A DNA stretch of 64,000 nt from Stenotrophomonas nitritireducens (GCF_001431425.1 NZ_LDJG01000001.1:62001-126000); one strand, 5' to 3'. Positions 39,096 to 48,216 are shown, counted from the first letter of the stretch. Made by a program: numbers and translations. Notes: a model not told the origin generated them from the letters alone.

Positions 39096-39875
39096 ATGGC
39101 CGCCGCGCCGCCGCTGCTGCAGGCCGCCTGGCCGGCGCCTCCGGGCGTGCAGGCCTTCACCACGCTGCGGCGCGGCGCGGGCGGCTCGCAGCCGCCGTTC
39201 GACAGCTTCAACATGGGCAACCGCAGCTCGGCCGAGGGCGACGACCCGCGGCAGGTGCAGCGCAACCGCGATGAACTGCAGCGCTTGGCGGGCCTGCCCT
39301 CGGCACCGCACTGGCTGCGGCAGGTGCATGGCACCGGCGTGCTGCGCTTCGACGCGCCACCCGTGGCACAGGGCGTGGACGCCGAGCCCGTCGCCGATGC
39401 GGCGGTGACCGCCGTGCCCGGCGTGGTGCTGGCCATCCTCACCGCCGATTGCCTGCCGGCGGTGTTCGCCGCCCGCGACGGCAGCGAGGTGGCCGCCGCC
39501 CACGCCGGCTGGAGAGGGCTGGCCGACGGCATGCTGGAAGCGACGCTGGCGGCGATGCGCACGCCGGCGGCCGAGGTGGTGGCCTGGCTCGGCCCGGCAG
39601 CCGGGCCAGCGCATTACGAGATTGGTGCCGACGTGCACGACGCCTTCCTCGCCCATTCGGCCGAAGCCGAAGCGGCGTTCGCCGCCACCCGGCCCGGGCA
39701 CTGGCGCGTGGATCTGTATGCGCTGGCGCGGCAGCGGCTGCAGGCCGCCGGCATGGCCGCGGCCGCGATACACGGTGGCGACCAGTGCACCATCGGCGAT
39801 CCGTCGCGCTGGTTCTCGCACCGCCGCGACCGCCGCAGCGGACGCATGGCGACGCTGGTGTGGATGGCGCAGTGA
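39096..39875 (+). CDS. pgeF: Peptidoglycan editing factor PgeF (YfiH/laccase-domain)
   Basis: A 259-residue protein of the YfiH family, which in E. coli removes L-Ser errors from muropeptides; older annotations call it polyphenol oxidase. Metal-site motifs are WLRQVHGTGV, the TADCLPAVFA Cys motif and HAGWRGLADG. It follows rluD immediately, the usual order, and its TGA overlaps the next gene's GTG. Confidence 0.93.
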   Translation: MAAAPPLLQAAWPAPPGVQAFTTLRRGAGGSQPPFDSFNMGNRSSAEGDDPRQVQRNRDELQRLAGLPSAPHWLRQVHGTGVLRFDAPPVAQGVDAEPVADAAVTAVPGVVLAILTADCLPAVFAARDGSEVAAAHAGWRGLADGMLEATLAAMRTPAAEVVAWLGPAAGPAHYEIGADVHDAFLAHSAEAEAAFAATRPGHWRVDLYALARQRLQAAGMAAAAIHGGDQCTIGDPSRWFSHRRDRRSGRMATLVWMAQ

Positions 39876-40414
39876 GCCGGCCGCTGTTCGAGCGCGTGCT
39901 GGGTGCCGCGTTCGCGCAGCTGCCGCCGTTGCTGCGGGCGCTGCATTCGGTGCCGCGGCGGCAGGTCTGGCACGGGCAGGGAAGCGTGCGCCGCGGCCGC
40001 CACTGGCTGGTGGCGCCCTGCGCTTGGCTGGCGCGCCTGCCGCCCAGCGCGGACGCGGTGCCGGTGACGGTCGAGTTCGTGGTGGACGACAGCGGCGAAT
40101 GCTGGAACCGCCGCTTCGGCGCCGCGCGCATGGCCTCGCGCCTGTGGCAGCGCGAAGGGCGCCTGTTCGAGCGCCTGGGCGCGGTGCATTTCCGTTTCGC
40201 CCTGCACGCCGTGGACGGCGAAATCCACTGGCGGGCCGAGCGGGTCCGGGCGTTCGGCATCGTGCCGCTGCCGGCCGCCTGGTTCGCGCAGGTGCGGTGC
40301 CGCGAACGCGAACATGCCGGCCGCTACGAATTCCTGGTGGACGTGGCGCTGCCGCTGGTCGGTCCGCTGATCCGCTATGAAGGCTGGCTGCTGCCCGGAG
40401 CAGGCGATGCATGA
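39872..40414 (+). CDS. DUF4166 domain protein
   Basis: A 180-residue protein matching the DUF4166 pattern (PLFERVLGAAFAQLPPLLRALH near the N-terminus, WHGQGSV, ESW/ECWNRRFG, and a C-terminal PLIRYEGWL). GTG start at 39872 overlaps the pgeF stop (GTGA), which fixes the start. The function of the family is unknown; it often accompanies saccharopine-dehydrogenase-like or DCC proteins. Here it is coupled to pgeF and overlaps the DCC gene by 8 bases. Confidence 0.8.
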   Translation: MSRPLFERVLGAAFAQLPPLLRALHSVPRRQVWHGQGSVRRGRHWLVAPCAWLARLPPSADAVPVTVEFVVDDSGECWNRRFGAARMASRLWQREGRLFERLGAVHFRFALHAVDGEIHWRAERVRAFGIVPLPAAWFAQVRCREREHAGRYEFLVDVALPLVGPLIRYEGWLLPGAGDA

Positions 40415-40814
40415 CGGTGCCGCGCCGGTGATCGTGTTCGACGGCGTCTGCGCGCTGTGCAGCCGCTGGGTGCGTTTCCTGCTGCGCTTCGACCGCCGCG
40501 GACGCTATCGTTTCGCTGCGATGCAGGGCGCGTACGGGCGGCAGCTGATGGTCGCGCACGGGCTGGACCCCGACGATCCGCTGTCGTTCCTGCTGGTCGA
40601 GCAGGGGCGTGCCCATACCGACACGGATGCCATCGTGCGCGTGCTCGCCGGGCTGGGCGGCCTCTGGAAGCTGGCCCTGCTGGCGCGCCTGCTGCCGCGG
40701 CCATTGCGCGACCGCGGCTACCGCTGGCTGGCGCGCAACCGCTACCGCTGGTTCGGCCGTCATGACGCCTGCTACCTGCCGACGCCGGCGCAGGCGTTCC
40801 GCTTCCTGGACTAG
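40407..40814 (+). CDS. DCC-family (DUF393) thiol-disulfide oxidoreductase-like protein
   Basis: A 135-residue protein with the defining DGVCALC motif (DxxCxxC) near residue 15 at the end of the first strand of a thioredoxin-like fold. CCGGAGCAGG before the ATG at 40407 supports this start. It is the fourth gene in the rluD-pgeF-DUF4166-DCC chain and overlaps its predecessor by 8 bases. Its redox partner is unknown. Confidence 0.82.
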   Translation: MHDGAAPVIVFDGVCALCSRWVRFLLRFDRRGRYRFAAMQGAYGRQLMVAHGLDPDDPLSFLLVEQGRAHTDTDAIVRVLAGLGGLWKLALLARLLPRPLRDRGYRWLARNRYRWFGRHDACYLPTPAQAFRFLD

Positions 40815-40836
40815 GCAGGAGGCGGCAGCGGAATGC

Positions 40837-40907
40837 AGGAGCGGCTTCAGCCGCGAATGCTTTCCGAGCGTGCCCAGCAAAGAGCGTTCGCGGCTGAAGC
40901 CGCTCCT
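40837..40907. repeat. Inverted-repeat dimer, AGGAGCGGCTTCAGCCGCGAA family
   Basis: Arms 40837-40857 and 40887-40907 are perfect 21-base inverted copies separated by 29 bases; each arm also contains its own GCGGCTTCAGCCGC hairpin. It lies between the convergent DCC and otsA genes, where it can serve as a bidirectional terminator. The same family occurs at 48153-48216. Confidence 0.85.
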
Positions 40908-40916
40908 ACGGGGCGC

Positions 40917-42284
40917 TCAGGCTTCTTCCAGCGCGTGCAGATAATCGCGCCGCCACCGGTTGATGTCGTGTTCGCGCAGGTGCTGCATCATCGCCTGCCA
41001 GCGTTCGATGCGTTCGCCGCGCGGCATGTCCGCGGCGGTGGCGATGGCGTCGGCGACGCCGTCCAGGTCGTGCGGGTTGACCAGCAGCGCCTGCTTCAGT
41101 TCGTCGGCGGCGCCGGCCAGCAGCGACAGCACCAGCACGCCGGGATCATCCGGATCCTGCGAGGCCACGTATTCCTTGGCCACCAGGTTCATGCCGTCGC
41201 GCAGCGGCGTGACCAGCCCCACCGCGGCCTGGCGGTAGAAGCCGGTGAGGGTGCTGTGCGCATAGTTCTGGTTGACGTAGCGCAGCGGCGTCCAGTCGGC
41301 CGCCGCGTGGCCGCCGTTGATGTGTCCGGCCAGCCGTTCCAGGTCGCTGCGCAGCGTGCGGTATTCGGCCACGCCGCCGCGCGAGACCGGCGCGATCTGC
41401 AGGAAGGTCATGCTGCCTTTCTGCTGCGGGTAGCGCTCTAGGTAGCGCTCGAAGCCGTGGAAGCGTTCGGGCAGGCCCTTGGAATAGTCCAGCCGGTCCA
41501 CGCCGATGGCCAGCTTGCGCTGCTGCAGGCTCTGCCGCAGCGCGCGCACCGCGCTGTTGCCGGTGGCCGCGCGCGCCTGCCGCGCGATGTGCGCGGTGTC
41601 GATGCCGATCGGGAACGCGGCGATGCGCACCCGGCGGCCATCGGGGGATTCGATGTGTTCGCCGTCGATGGCGTGGCCGCCGCCGAACAGCCGCGCCCAG
41701 GAGCGGAAGCGGTCCACGTCGCGCCGGGTCTGGAAGCCGAGCAGGTCGCAGGCGTACAGCGTCGAGAACAGCGAACGGTGTTCCGGCAGCGCCTGCACCA
41801 GGTCGGCCGAAGGCACCGGCACGTGCAGGAAGAAGCCGATCCGGCAGCCGACGCCGCGCTCGCGCAGCAGCGCCGCCAGCGGGATCAGGTGGTAGTCGTG
41901 GATCCACACGGTGTCGTCCTCGCGCAGCAGCGGCGCGAGCCGGTCGGCGAACAGCGTGTTGACCCGCCAGTAGCCTTCGCGCTTGCTGCGGTCGTAGTCC
42001 ACCAGGTCCAGGCGGAAGTGCAGCAGCGGCCACAGCGCGCGGTTGGAAAAGCCGTTGTAGTAGCTGTCCAGGTCGGCCCTGGACAGATCCAGGGTGGCGT
42101 AGCGGATGGCGCCGTCGCTCTGTTCGTGCAGTTGCCCGCTGGCGCCGGCCACGCTGCGCCCGCTCCAGCCGAACCACAGGCCGCCGCGTTCCCGCAGCGC
42201 GGCCAGCAGGCCGACGGCGAGGCCGCCGGCGCGGGTTTCTCCGGGCAGCGCGACCCGGTTGGAGACCACCACCAGGCGGCTCAC
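40917..42284 (-). CDS. otsA: Trehalose-6-phosphate synthase
   Basis: A 455-residue GT20 enzyme joining UDP-glucose and glucose-6-phosphate. Family motifs include VVVSNRVA at the N-terminus, [41 protein letters not shown] and [16 protein letters not shown]. It begins with GTG at 42284, overlapping the stop of the GH15 gene by 4 bases (GTGA), so it is coupled to it; no ATG fits the family N-terminus. Confidence 0.95.
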   Translation of the reverse strand: MSRLVVVSNRVALPGETRAGGLAVGLLAALRERGGLWFGWSGRSVAGASGQLHEQSDGAIRYATLDLSRADLDSYYNGFSNRALWPLLHFRLDLVDYDRSKREGYWRVNTLFADRLAPLLREDDTVWIHDYHLIPLAALLRERGVGCRIGFFLHVPVPSADLVQALPEHRSLFSTLYACDLLGFQTRRDVDRFRSWARLFGGGHAIDGEHIESPDGRRVRIAAFPIGIDTAHIARQARAATGNSAVRALRQSLQQRKLAIGVDRLDYSKGLPERFHGFERYLERYPQQKGSMTFLQIAPVSRGGVAEYRTLRSDLERLAGHINGGHAAADWTPLRYVNQNYAHSTLTGFYRQAAVGLVTPLRDGMNLVAKEYVASQDPDDPGVLVLSLLAGAADELKQALLVNPHDLDGVADAIATAADMPRGERIERWQAMMQHLREHDINRWRRDYLHALEEA

Positions 42285-44062
42285 GAGGCTTCCTGCCAGC
42301 TGCGCGACAGGCGCATCGCCGCAGTGATCAGGCCCACGTGCGAGTAGGTCTGCGGGAAATTGCCCCACTGCTCGCCGTCGCTGAAGGCCAGGTCCTCGGA
42401 CAGCAGGCCGAGGTGGTTGCGCCGTGCCAGCACGCTTTCGAACAGTGCCCGCGCCTCGTCGAGGCGGCCGATCGCGGCCAGCGCGTCGATGTACCAGAAC
42501 GTGCAGATGGTGAAGCTGGTCTCCGGCGCGCCGAAATCGTCCGGGGCGATGTAGCGGAACAGCGCGTCGCCGCGCCGCAGGCCGTGGCCGATGGCCTCGA
42601 CCGTGGCGACGTAGCGCGGGTCGGAGGCATCGATGAAGCCGATGTCGGCCAGCAGCAGCAACGAGGCGTCCAGGTGGCTGCCGTCGAAGGTGTCGGTGAA
42701 ATGCCCCAACTGCGCGTTCCAGCTGCGCTCCAGCACGCGCTGGCGGATGCCGTCGGCGCGTTCGCGCCACAGCGCGGCGCGCCCGGTCAGCTCCAGCCGG
42801 CCGGCGATCTTGGCCAGGCGGTCGCAGGCGGCCCAGCACATCGCCGCGGTGTAGGTATGCACCGCGGTCCGCCCGCGGAACTCCCACAATCCGGCATCGG
42901 GCACGTCGTACAGGGCATAGGCGCGTTCGCCGAGCGGTTCCAGCCGGCCGAAGGTGTGCAGGTCGCCCGGGTCTTTCAGGCGCTGGTCGAAGAACAGCTG
43001 GGTCGAGGCCAGCACCACCGAGCCGTAGACGTCGTGCTGCTGCTGCAGCCAGGCCAGGTTGCCGCGCCGCACCGGGCCCATGCCGCGGTAGCCGGCCAGG
43101 GATTCGACCTCGTGCTCGTCCAGCCGCTCCTCCATGCCGATGCCGTACAGCGGCTGCAGGCTGCCGTCGCTGGTGGCGAGGTTGAAGATGTAGCGCAGGA
43201 AATCCTCCATCGACTTCGTGGCGCCAAGGCGGTTGAGCGCGCGCACCACGAAGGCGGCGTCGCGCAGCCAGCAGTAGCGGTAGTCCCAGTTGCGCGCGCT
43301 GCCGGGCGCCTCGGGAATCGAAGTGGTCATCGCCGCGATGATCGCGCCGCTGTCCTCGTACTGGCACAGCTTGAGGGTGATGGCGCTGCGGATCACCGCG
43401 TCCTGCCATTCCAGCGGGATGGACAGGTAGCGCGCCCATTCGCGCCAGTAGTCCTCGGTGCGCTGCTGCGCGTCCTGCGCGTAGCTGGCCAGCGGACGGT
43501 CCAGCGTCTCGTCCACGCCCAGTACCAGTTCCATCGGATGCGCCAGCACGAACGGCAGGCGTTCGCGGATGAAGCGCACCGGCACGTCGGTGGTCAGGCG
43601 CAGGGTGAAGCCCGGCAGCAGCCAGCGCAGGTGGTTGCTGCCCCAGGTGGACTCGGGCGCGCGCGCGCCCCAGTCGGCCAGCGGCCGCGCCAGGATGCGG
43701 ATGCGCGGGCTTCCGGCCAGCGGGCGGATGCGGCGGATGATGCTGGGTGGGCGGTAGAAACGGCCGTTGCGGCGCCAGCGCGGGGCGAAGTCGATCACTT
43801 CCACCTGGCCGCCGCGGGTGTCATGCAGCACCGTGCGCAGGATCGCGGTGTTGGTGATGTAGTGCTGCTCGCTGCCGGCGTAGTCCTCCAGTTCGATGGC
43901 GAAGTCGCCGCCTTCGTGCGCGCGCGGCGACAGCAGCGCACAGAACGCCGGGTCGCCGTCGAACGCGGGCAGGCAGCTCCACACCACGCGCGCATGGCGG
44001 TCGATCAGGGCGCCGAAACTGCCGTTGCCGATGACGCCCATCTCGAGGTTGGCTCGAAGCAT
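42281..44062 (-). CDS. Glycoside hydrolase family 15 protein (glucoamylase/trehalase-like)
   Basis: A 593-residue (alpha/alpha)6-barrel GH15 enzyme with an N-terminal beta-sandwich (about 1-215). Typical motifs are WDYRYCWLRDAAF, the EHEVESLAGYRGMGPVR loop and the general-acid candidate Glu394 in GLWEFRGR, with the base expected in the C-terminal FTICTFWYIDAL region. There is no signal peptide, so it acts in the cytoplasm. It is encoded between otsB and otsA and coupled to otsA, suggesting a role in trehalose or related alpha-glucan turnover; GH15 trehalases are known in mycobacteria. Confidence 0.88.
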   Translation of the reverse strand: MLRANLEMGVIGNGSFGALIDRHARVVWSCLPAFDGDPAFCALLSPRAHEGGDFAIELEDYAGSEQHYITNTAILRTVLHDTRGGQVEVIDFAPRWRRNGRFYRPPSIIRRIRPLAGSPRIRILARPLADWGARAPESTWGSNHLRWLLPGFTLRLTTDVPVRFIRERLPFVLAHPMELVLGVDETLDRPLASYAQDAQQRTEDYWREWARYLSIPLEWQDAVIRSAITLKLCQYEDSGAIIAAMTTSIPEAPGSARNWDYRYCWLRDAAFVVRALNRLGATKSMEDFLRYIFNLATSDGSLQPLYGIGMEERLDEHEVESLAGYRGMGPVRRGNLAWLQQQHDVYGSVVLASTQLFFDQRLKDPGDLHTFGRLEPLGERAYALYDVPDAGLWEFRGRTAVHTYTAAMCWAACDRLAKIAGRLELTGRAALWRERADGIRQRVLERSWNAQLGHFTDTFDGSHLDASLLLLADIGFIDASDPRYVATVEAIGHGLRRGDALFRYIAPDDFGAPETSFTICTFWYIDALAAIGRLDEARALFESVLARRNHLGLLSEDLAFSDGEQWGNFPQTYSHVGLITAAMRLSRSWQEAS

Positions 44063-44140
44063 CGCTTCCTCCTTCTGGCTGGGAGGGGCCGTCCTCCCGG
44101 GTGATACGGCCGCATGCCGCGTCGGCGACGCGATACGGAA

Positions 44141-44896
44141 TCAGGCCGCGCCCGCGCGCAGCCAGTCGTGCATCGCGGCCACGTCGGGCAGGGCATGGCG
44201 CGCCTGGCTGTCCGGGCGCTCGCCGACCAGGATCCCGTAGCCGCCCAGCCGCGTCGCCGCGGCGAAACCGTCTTCGTCGGTAAGGTCGTCGCCGACGAAG
44301 ACGGGCCGGCGGCCGGCGAACGGCGCCATGCCCATCAGCGTGGTCACCGCGGTGCCCTTGTCGTGGCCGGCGGAGACCAGTTCAACGACATGGTTGCCCG
44401 GCTGCAGGCGTACGCCAGGCAGCAGCGACAGCTGAGCGCGCGCGAAGGCGAGCACGGCCGGCGCGGCGGCCGGCGCGTTGCGCCAGTGCAGGGCCAGGGC
44501 CTGGCCTTTGGCCTCCACCCGGACACCGGGGTGCGCATGCGCCAGGCGCATCGCCTGCAGGTGCAGTTCGTGCAGCCACTGTGCGGTTTCCATGGCCTGC
44601 GGCACCTCTTCGGCGCTGCGCCGCAGCTGCGCGCCGTGCAGGCCGGCGGCCGGCAGGCGCACGGGGGCGAACAGGTGATCGAGCTGCGCCAGCGTGCGGC
44701 CGCTGACCAGCGCCAGCGCACCGTCCAGGCGCTCGCCGATGCGGACGATCCAGTCGCGTACCTGCGGTGGCAGGCGGACGTCTTCAGGCTGCGCGGCGAA
44801 CCCGACCAGTGTGCCGTCCACATCGAGGAACAGGGCACAAGCGGGATCCAGCGCGGGGGGAGGGCTGGTGGACGCGTTGACCATGCCGGCCACCAT
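44141..44896 (-). CDS. otsB: Trehalose-6-phosphate phosphatase
   Basis: A 251-residue HAD-type phosphatase with the nucleophile motif LFLDVDGTLVGF (about residues 21-32), SGRTLAQLDHL as motif II and the acidic VFVGDDLTDEDGF motif near the C-terminus. It is the first gene of the otsB-GH15-otsA operon, 78 bases before the GH15 gene. Confidence 0.94.
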   Translation of the reverse strand: MVAGMVNASTSPPPALDPACALFLDVDGTLVGFAAQPEDVRLPPQVRDWIVRIGERLDGALALVSGRTLAQLDHLFAPVRLPAAGLHGAQLRRSAEEVPQAMETAQWLHELHLQAMRLAHAHPGVRVEAKGQALALHWRNAPAAAPAVLAFARAQLSLLPGVRLQPGNHVVELVSAGHDKGTAVTTLMGMAPFAGRRPVFVGDDLTDEDGFAAATRLGGYGILVGERPDSQARHALPDVAAMHDWLRAGAA

Positions 44897-44978
44897 GCCA
44901 CGCGTGACGTGAGCGGAAAGTTATCGGAGGTGGAGGCGGGGCAGGCCCGGCCTCCACGAAAGCACGATCAGCATCACC

Positions 44979-45005
44979 GGAGCAGGGAAAACGCTTCCCT
45001 GCTCC
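44979..45005 (-). terminator. Hairpin after TonB-dependent receptor gene
   Basis: Stem GGAGCAGGGAA / TTCCCTGCTCC (11 bp), loop of 5, 22 bases downstream of the receptor stop at 45028 on the minus strand. On that strand the loop includes TTTT-type sequence but there is no long T-tract after the stem. Confidence 0.55.
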
Positions 45006-45027
45006 CGGATCCGCATTCCCCGCGCGC

Positions 45028-47463
45028 TCAGAATGCGTAGCGCACGCGTCCGTACCAGTACGCGCCGTTGCTGCCGATCGGCGACAGCACGTCGTAGGGC
45101 AGGTTGCCGAAGTAATGGATGTCTTCGTTCGACCTGTCCGGGTAGTTGTCGGTCAGGTTCTGCCCGCCGACGGCCACGCTCCACTTCGGCGTGATGCGGT
45201 ATTCCACTTCCGCATCGAGCTGCCATTCGGCGCCATAGGTCTGGGTCGGGATGTAGCCGCCGCCGAAATCGAACACGCGCCGCGCGCTGCCGTGGCGGCT
45301 CAGGCGGCTGCTCAGCGACCACGCGTCGTCGGCCCAGCTGGCGGCCAGCTGCGCACGGGTACGCGGCGCGGCGTCGGTCAGCGTGTTGCTTTCCTCCACG
45401 CCGAACAGCACGTAGTCCGGGTCCAGCGCCAACAGCTGCGCCGGCGTGGCCAGCACGTTCTTCAGTTCGGTCTTGGCATAGCTCCAGGTGCCGGTCAGCA
45501 GCAGGTCGCCGCCGCCCAGCGACTGCCGCCAGTTGGCGACGAGCTCGGCGCCGCGGGTGCGGGTGTCGGCGGCGTTGACGAAGTAGTGCGCGCTTTCCAG
45601 GCCAGCCACACCGAAGCGCTGCTGCACGAAATCGGTCAGCGCGTCGCCGGTGATGCTTTCCGACAGGGCGATGCGGTCGTCGATGTCGATCTGGAACAGG
45701 TCCAGCGACAGGTCGAGGTGGCTTCCGATCTGGCTGGTGAAGCCCAGGCTGTAGTTGATCGATTTCTCCGGCTTCAGGTCGGTGGCGCCCAGCGCACGCG
45801 CGATGGGGTTGTTCACCGACAGCAGGCGGCCCTGCACCAGCTGGCCGCCGGCGGTATAGCCGGTGGAGGTGGATTCGAAGCCGGTCTGGCTCAGCGACGG
45901 CGCATGGAAGTTGTTGGAGATGGCGCCGCGCAGCGCGAATGCGGGCGCGAACGCATAGCGCGCACCGAGCTTGCCGGTGAGTTCGCCGCCGAAGTCCTGG
46001 TAGTGCTCGTAGCGCGCAGCCGCATCGGTGGAGAACTTCTCGCCGAAAGTGGACGACAGGCTGGTGTAGGCGCTGAACACGTCGCGGGTGAGATGCGCCT
46101 CGTCCTGCGGGGTCAGGCCGCCGCCGGCCTGCGAGCCGGTCGGACGGTCGGTATACGGACCGGCGGCATAGCTGGCCGGGTCGCCGGCGCCGGTCTCATA
46201 GCGCTCGCGGCGCGCCTCCACGCCGAAGCCGAGGCTGTGGCTGTCGTCCTGGCGCACGAAGATGCGGCCGAGGTCGAGGTTGGCCAGGGTCTGCTCGAAG
46301 GCGTAGTCGCCGGTCTTGAAGCGGGTCGGGCTGGCCGGACCGAGCGAGGCGTTGAGCGATTCGCGCAGGCGGTAGGTGAATGCGTTGCGGCCATGGTCGA
46401 GGCTGGCGTCGTAGTTCCACTCGCCCCACTGGCCGCGCGCGCCGGCCACCAGCTGCACGTCGAGGTTCTCGCCTTCGGAGAGGGGGCGGTAGCCGTGCGG
46501 GTAGAGCTCCTTCCAGTTGGCTTCGCCGTCCGGGTAGCGGAAGTAATTGGCGCCCTCGGTATCGCGCTGGTTGTAGGTGCCGAAGGCATAGGCTTTGGAC
46601 GTGGCGCCGAACGGGATCTCGGCGTTGAACCAGGCGTTGAGGTCCTTGCTGGCGCCGTCGCCCAGCGCGTAATTGCGCTTGCCGGCCAGGGCCAGGTTGT
46701 CCGGGGTCTGCGCTTCCCACGGCGGGATCTGGTCGAAGCCGGCGCGATTGGTGGCCTCGCGGTTCTTCAGTTCCAGGCCCACGCGCAGGAAGCCGCCCTC
46801 GTCGGTCAACGCGGTGCCGACCTTGGCGCTGAAGTAGCTGGTCTGGCCATCGGTCAGGGTGCGGCCGATCGGCTCCAGGTCGGTGTGGTGCGCACCGAAG
46901 CTGGCTTCGATGGCGCCACCCTGTGGGGCGTCGTCGAGAATCACGTTGATCACGCCGGCCACCGCGTCCGAGCCGTACAGCGCGCCGGCGCCGTCGCGCA
47001 GCACCTCGATGCGCTTGATCGCGCTGACCGGGATGGTGTTGAAGTCCACCGGCGTGGTGCCCTTGCCGATCTTGCTGTCGGTGTTGACCAGCGCGCTGTT
47101 GTGGCGGCGCTTGCCGTTGACCAGCACCAGCAGCTGGTCCGGCGACAGGCCGCGCAGCTGCGCGGCGCGCACGTGGTCGGCGCCGCCGGAGTTGGACTGG
47201 CGCGGGAAGTTGAACGAGGGCAGCAGCGCCTGCAGCGCGCTGCCGAGTTCGCCGTTGACCACGCCGGCCTTGCGGATGTCCTCGGCGCTGAGCACGTCCA
47301 CCGGCGAGGTGGATTCGAGTACCGTCCGGTCGGTGGCGCGGGTGCCGGTGACGATCACGGTGTCGAGCGTGGTCGCCTGGCCGGACGCGTCCTGGGCGTG
47401 GGCGGGCGTGGACAAGGCCAGCGCTACGGCAAGGCCGAGCGGAGCCGGGGAAAGACGGACCAT
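45028..47463 (-). CDS. TonB-dependent outer-membrane receptor
   Basis: An 811-residue receptor: signal peptide (1-23, ending AHA), TonB-box region LDTVIVTGTR, plug (about 45-165 with the RGLSPDQLLVLVNGKRRHNSAL and LRDGAGALYGSDAVAGVINVIL segments) and a barrel ending in GRVRYAF. No STN domain, so it is a transporter rather than a transducer. It is related to the receptor at 61205-63595 (same LDTVIVTGTR and RGLSPDQ motifs). Substrate unknown. A 14-base palindrome lies about 55 bases upstream of the start. Confidence 0.92.
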   Translation of the reverse strand: MVRLSPAPLGLAVALALSTPAHAQDASGQATTLDTVIVTGTRATDRTVLESTSPVDVLSAEDIRKAGVVNGELGSALQALLPSFNFPRQSNSGGADHVRAAQLRGLSPDQLLVLVNGKRRHNSALVNTDSKIGKGTTPVDFNTIPVSAIKRIEVLRDGAGALYGSDAVAGVINVILDDAPQGGAIEASFGAHHTDLEPIGRTLTDGQTSYFSAKVGTALTDEGGFLRVGLELKNREATNRAGFDQIPPWEAQTPDNLALAGKRNYALGDGASKDLNAWFNAEIPFGATSKAYAFGTYNQRDTEGANYFRYPDGEANWKELYPHGYRPLSEGENLDVQLVAGARGQWGEWNYDASLDHGRNAFTYRLRESLNASLGPASPTRFKTGDYAFEQTLANLDLGRIFVRQDDSHSLGFGVEARRERYETGAGDPASYAAGPYTDRPTGSQAGGGLTPQDEAHLTRDVFSAYTSLSSTFGEKFSTDAAARYEHYQDFGGELTGKLGARYAFAPAFALRGAISNNFHAPSLSQTGFESTSTGYTAGGQLVQGRLLSVNNPIARALGATDLKPEKSINYSLGFTSQIGSHLDLSLDLFQIDIDDRIALSESITGDALTDFVQQRFGVAGLESAHYFVNAADTRTRGAELVANWRQSLGGGDLLLTGTWSYAKTELKNVLATPAQLLALDPDYVLFGVEESNTLTDAAPRTRAQLAASWADDAWSLSSRLSRHGSARRVFDFGGGYIPTQTYGAEWQLDAEVEYRITPKWSVAVGGQNLTDNYPDRSNEDIHYFGNLPYDVLSPIGSNGAYWYGRVRYAF

Positions 47464-47516
47464 GGGGGAACTCCGGGGGGAATGGCGTGGGGAAGGGGGT
47501 TGGATGGTCTGTTACA

Positions 47517-47530
47517 TCCATCCGGATGGA
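47517..47530. promoter_or_regulatory. 14-base perfect palindrome upstream of receptor gene
   Basis: TCCATCCGGATGGA, a perfect inverted repeat in the 195-base divergent region between the receptor (minus) and the DUF3574 gene (plus). It could be an operator. No matching copy was seen upstream of the related receptor at 63.6 kb. Confidence 0.4.
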
Positions 47531-47658
47531 GCGATATGTTATCTTGGCGTGATGCCGGCCCCGGGTGCAAGCCCTGCATGGCATCAGCTCATCCGCAAAC
47601 GTGATATGCCGGCCAAGTGACATGGATGCCACCCTGCAGATCCCTACAGAGGTCATCC

Positions 47659-48129
47659 ATGAAGTTCTCCGCTCTCCTGTTCCCGTTGCTGCTTTGCCTG
47701 GGTGGCGTCGCCGCCGCATCCCCGCTGGCCGACCCGCCGCCGACCGCCGCGCTGCAGGGCGATGCCGCGCGTCCGGCCGAGGCCATCCACTGGGTGCGCA
47801 GCGAACTGTATTTCGGCGTGGGCGAGGAGAAGGGCGATTCCAGCCGGGAGCAGACCGACACGATCAGCGAGGCACAGTGGCGGGCCTTCCTCGACAGGGA
47901 GGTGACGCCGCGCTTTCCCGATGGCCTGACCGTGTTCGACGCCTATGGCCAGTGGCTGTTCCGCGATGCGGCGCAACCCGAGCGCCTGCGCACCAAGGTG
48001 CTGGTGGTGCTGCACGAGGACACGCCGCAGCGCCGCAACGACATCGAGGCGATCCGCCTGGCGTGGAAGCAGGCCACCCACCACCAGTCGGTGCTGTGGT
48101 CGCGGCAGGCGGTCGACGTCTCCTTCTGA
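47659..48129 (+). CDS. Exported DUF3574 protein
   Basis: A 156-residue protein with a signal peptide (1-20) and a DUF3574 domain (about 45-155, with SELYFGVG, FLDREVTPRFPDGLTVFDAYGQW split by the family pattern, and a VLVVLHEDT strand). ACAGAGG precedes the ATG at 47659 and the signal peptide then starts at residue 1, so this start is preferred over upstream ATG codons. Function unknown; divergent from the TonB-dependent receptor gene. Confidence 0.78.
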   Translation: MKFSALLFPLLLCLGGVAAASPLADPPPTAALQGDAARPAEAIHWVRSELYFGVGEEKGDSSREQTDTISEAQWRAFLDREVTPRFPDGLTVFDAYGQWLFRDAAQPERLRTKVLVVLHEDTPQRRNDIEAIRLAWKQATHHQSVLWSRQAVDVSF

Positions 48130-48152
48130 CCGGCAGTACCCCGGCACCCGGT

Positions 48153-48216
48153 AGGAGCGGCTTCAGCCGCGAACAGGCTTTACCGGTAAGGCCCGATCGC
48201 GGCTGAAGCCGCTCCT
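48153..48216. repeat. Inverted-repeat dimer, AGGAGCGGCTTCAGCCGCGA family
   Basis: Arms 48153-48172 and 48197-48216 are perfect 20-base inverted copies separated by 24 bases. It is the second member of the family also present at 40837-40907 and sits between the DUF3574 and permease genes. Confidence 0.85.

Noticed and set aside
45115..47604. An 829-codon plus-strand open frame opposite the second TonB receptor
   Set aside because: Same effect of G+C-rich third positions; the minus-strand product is a complete receptor.
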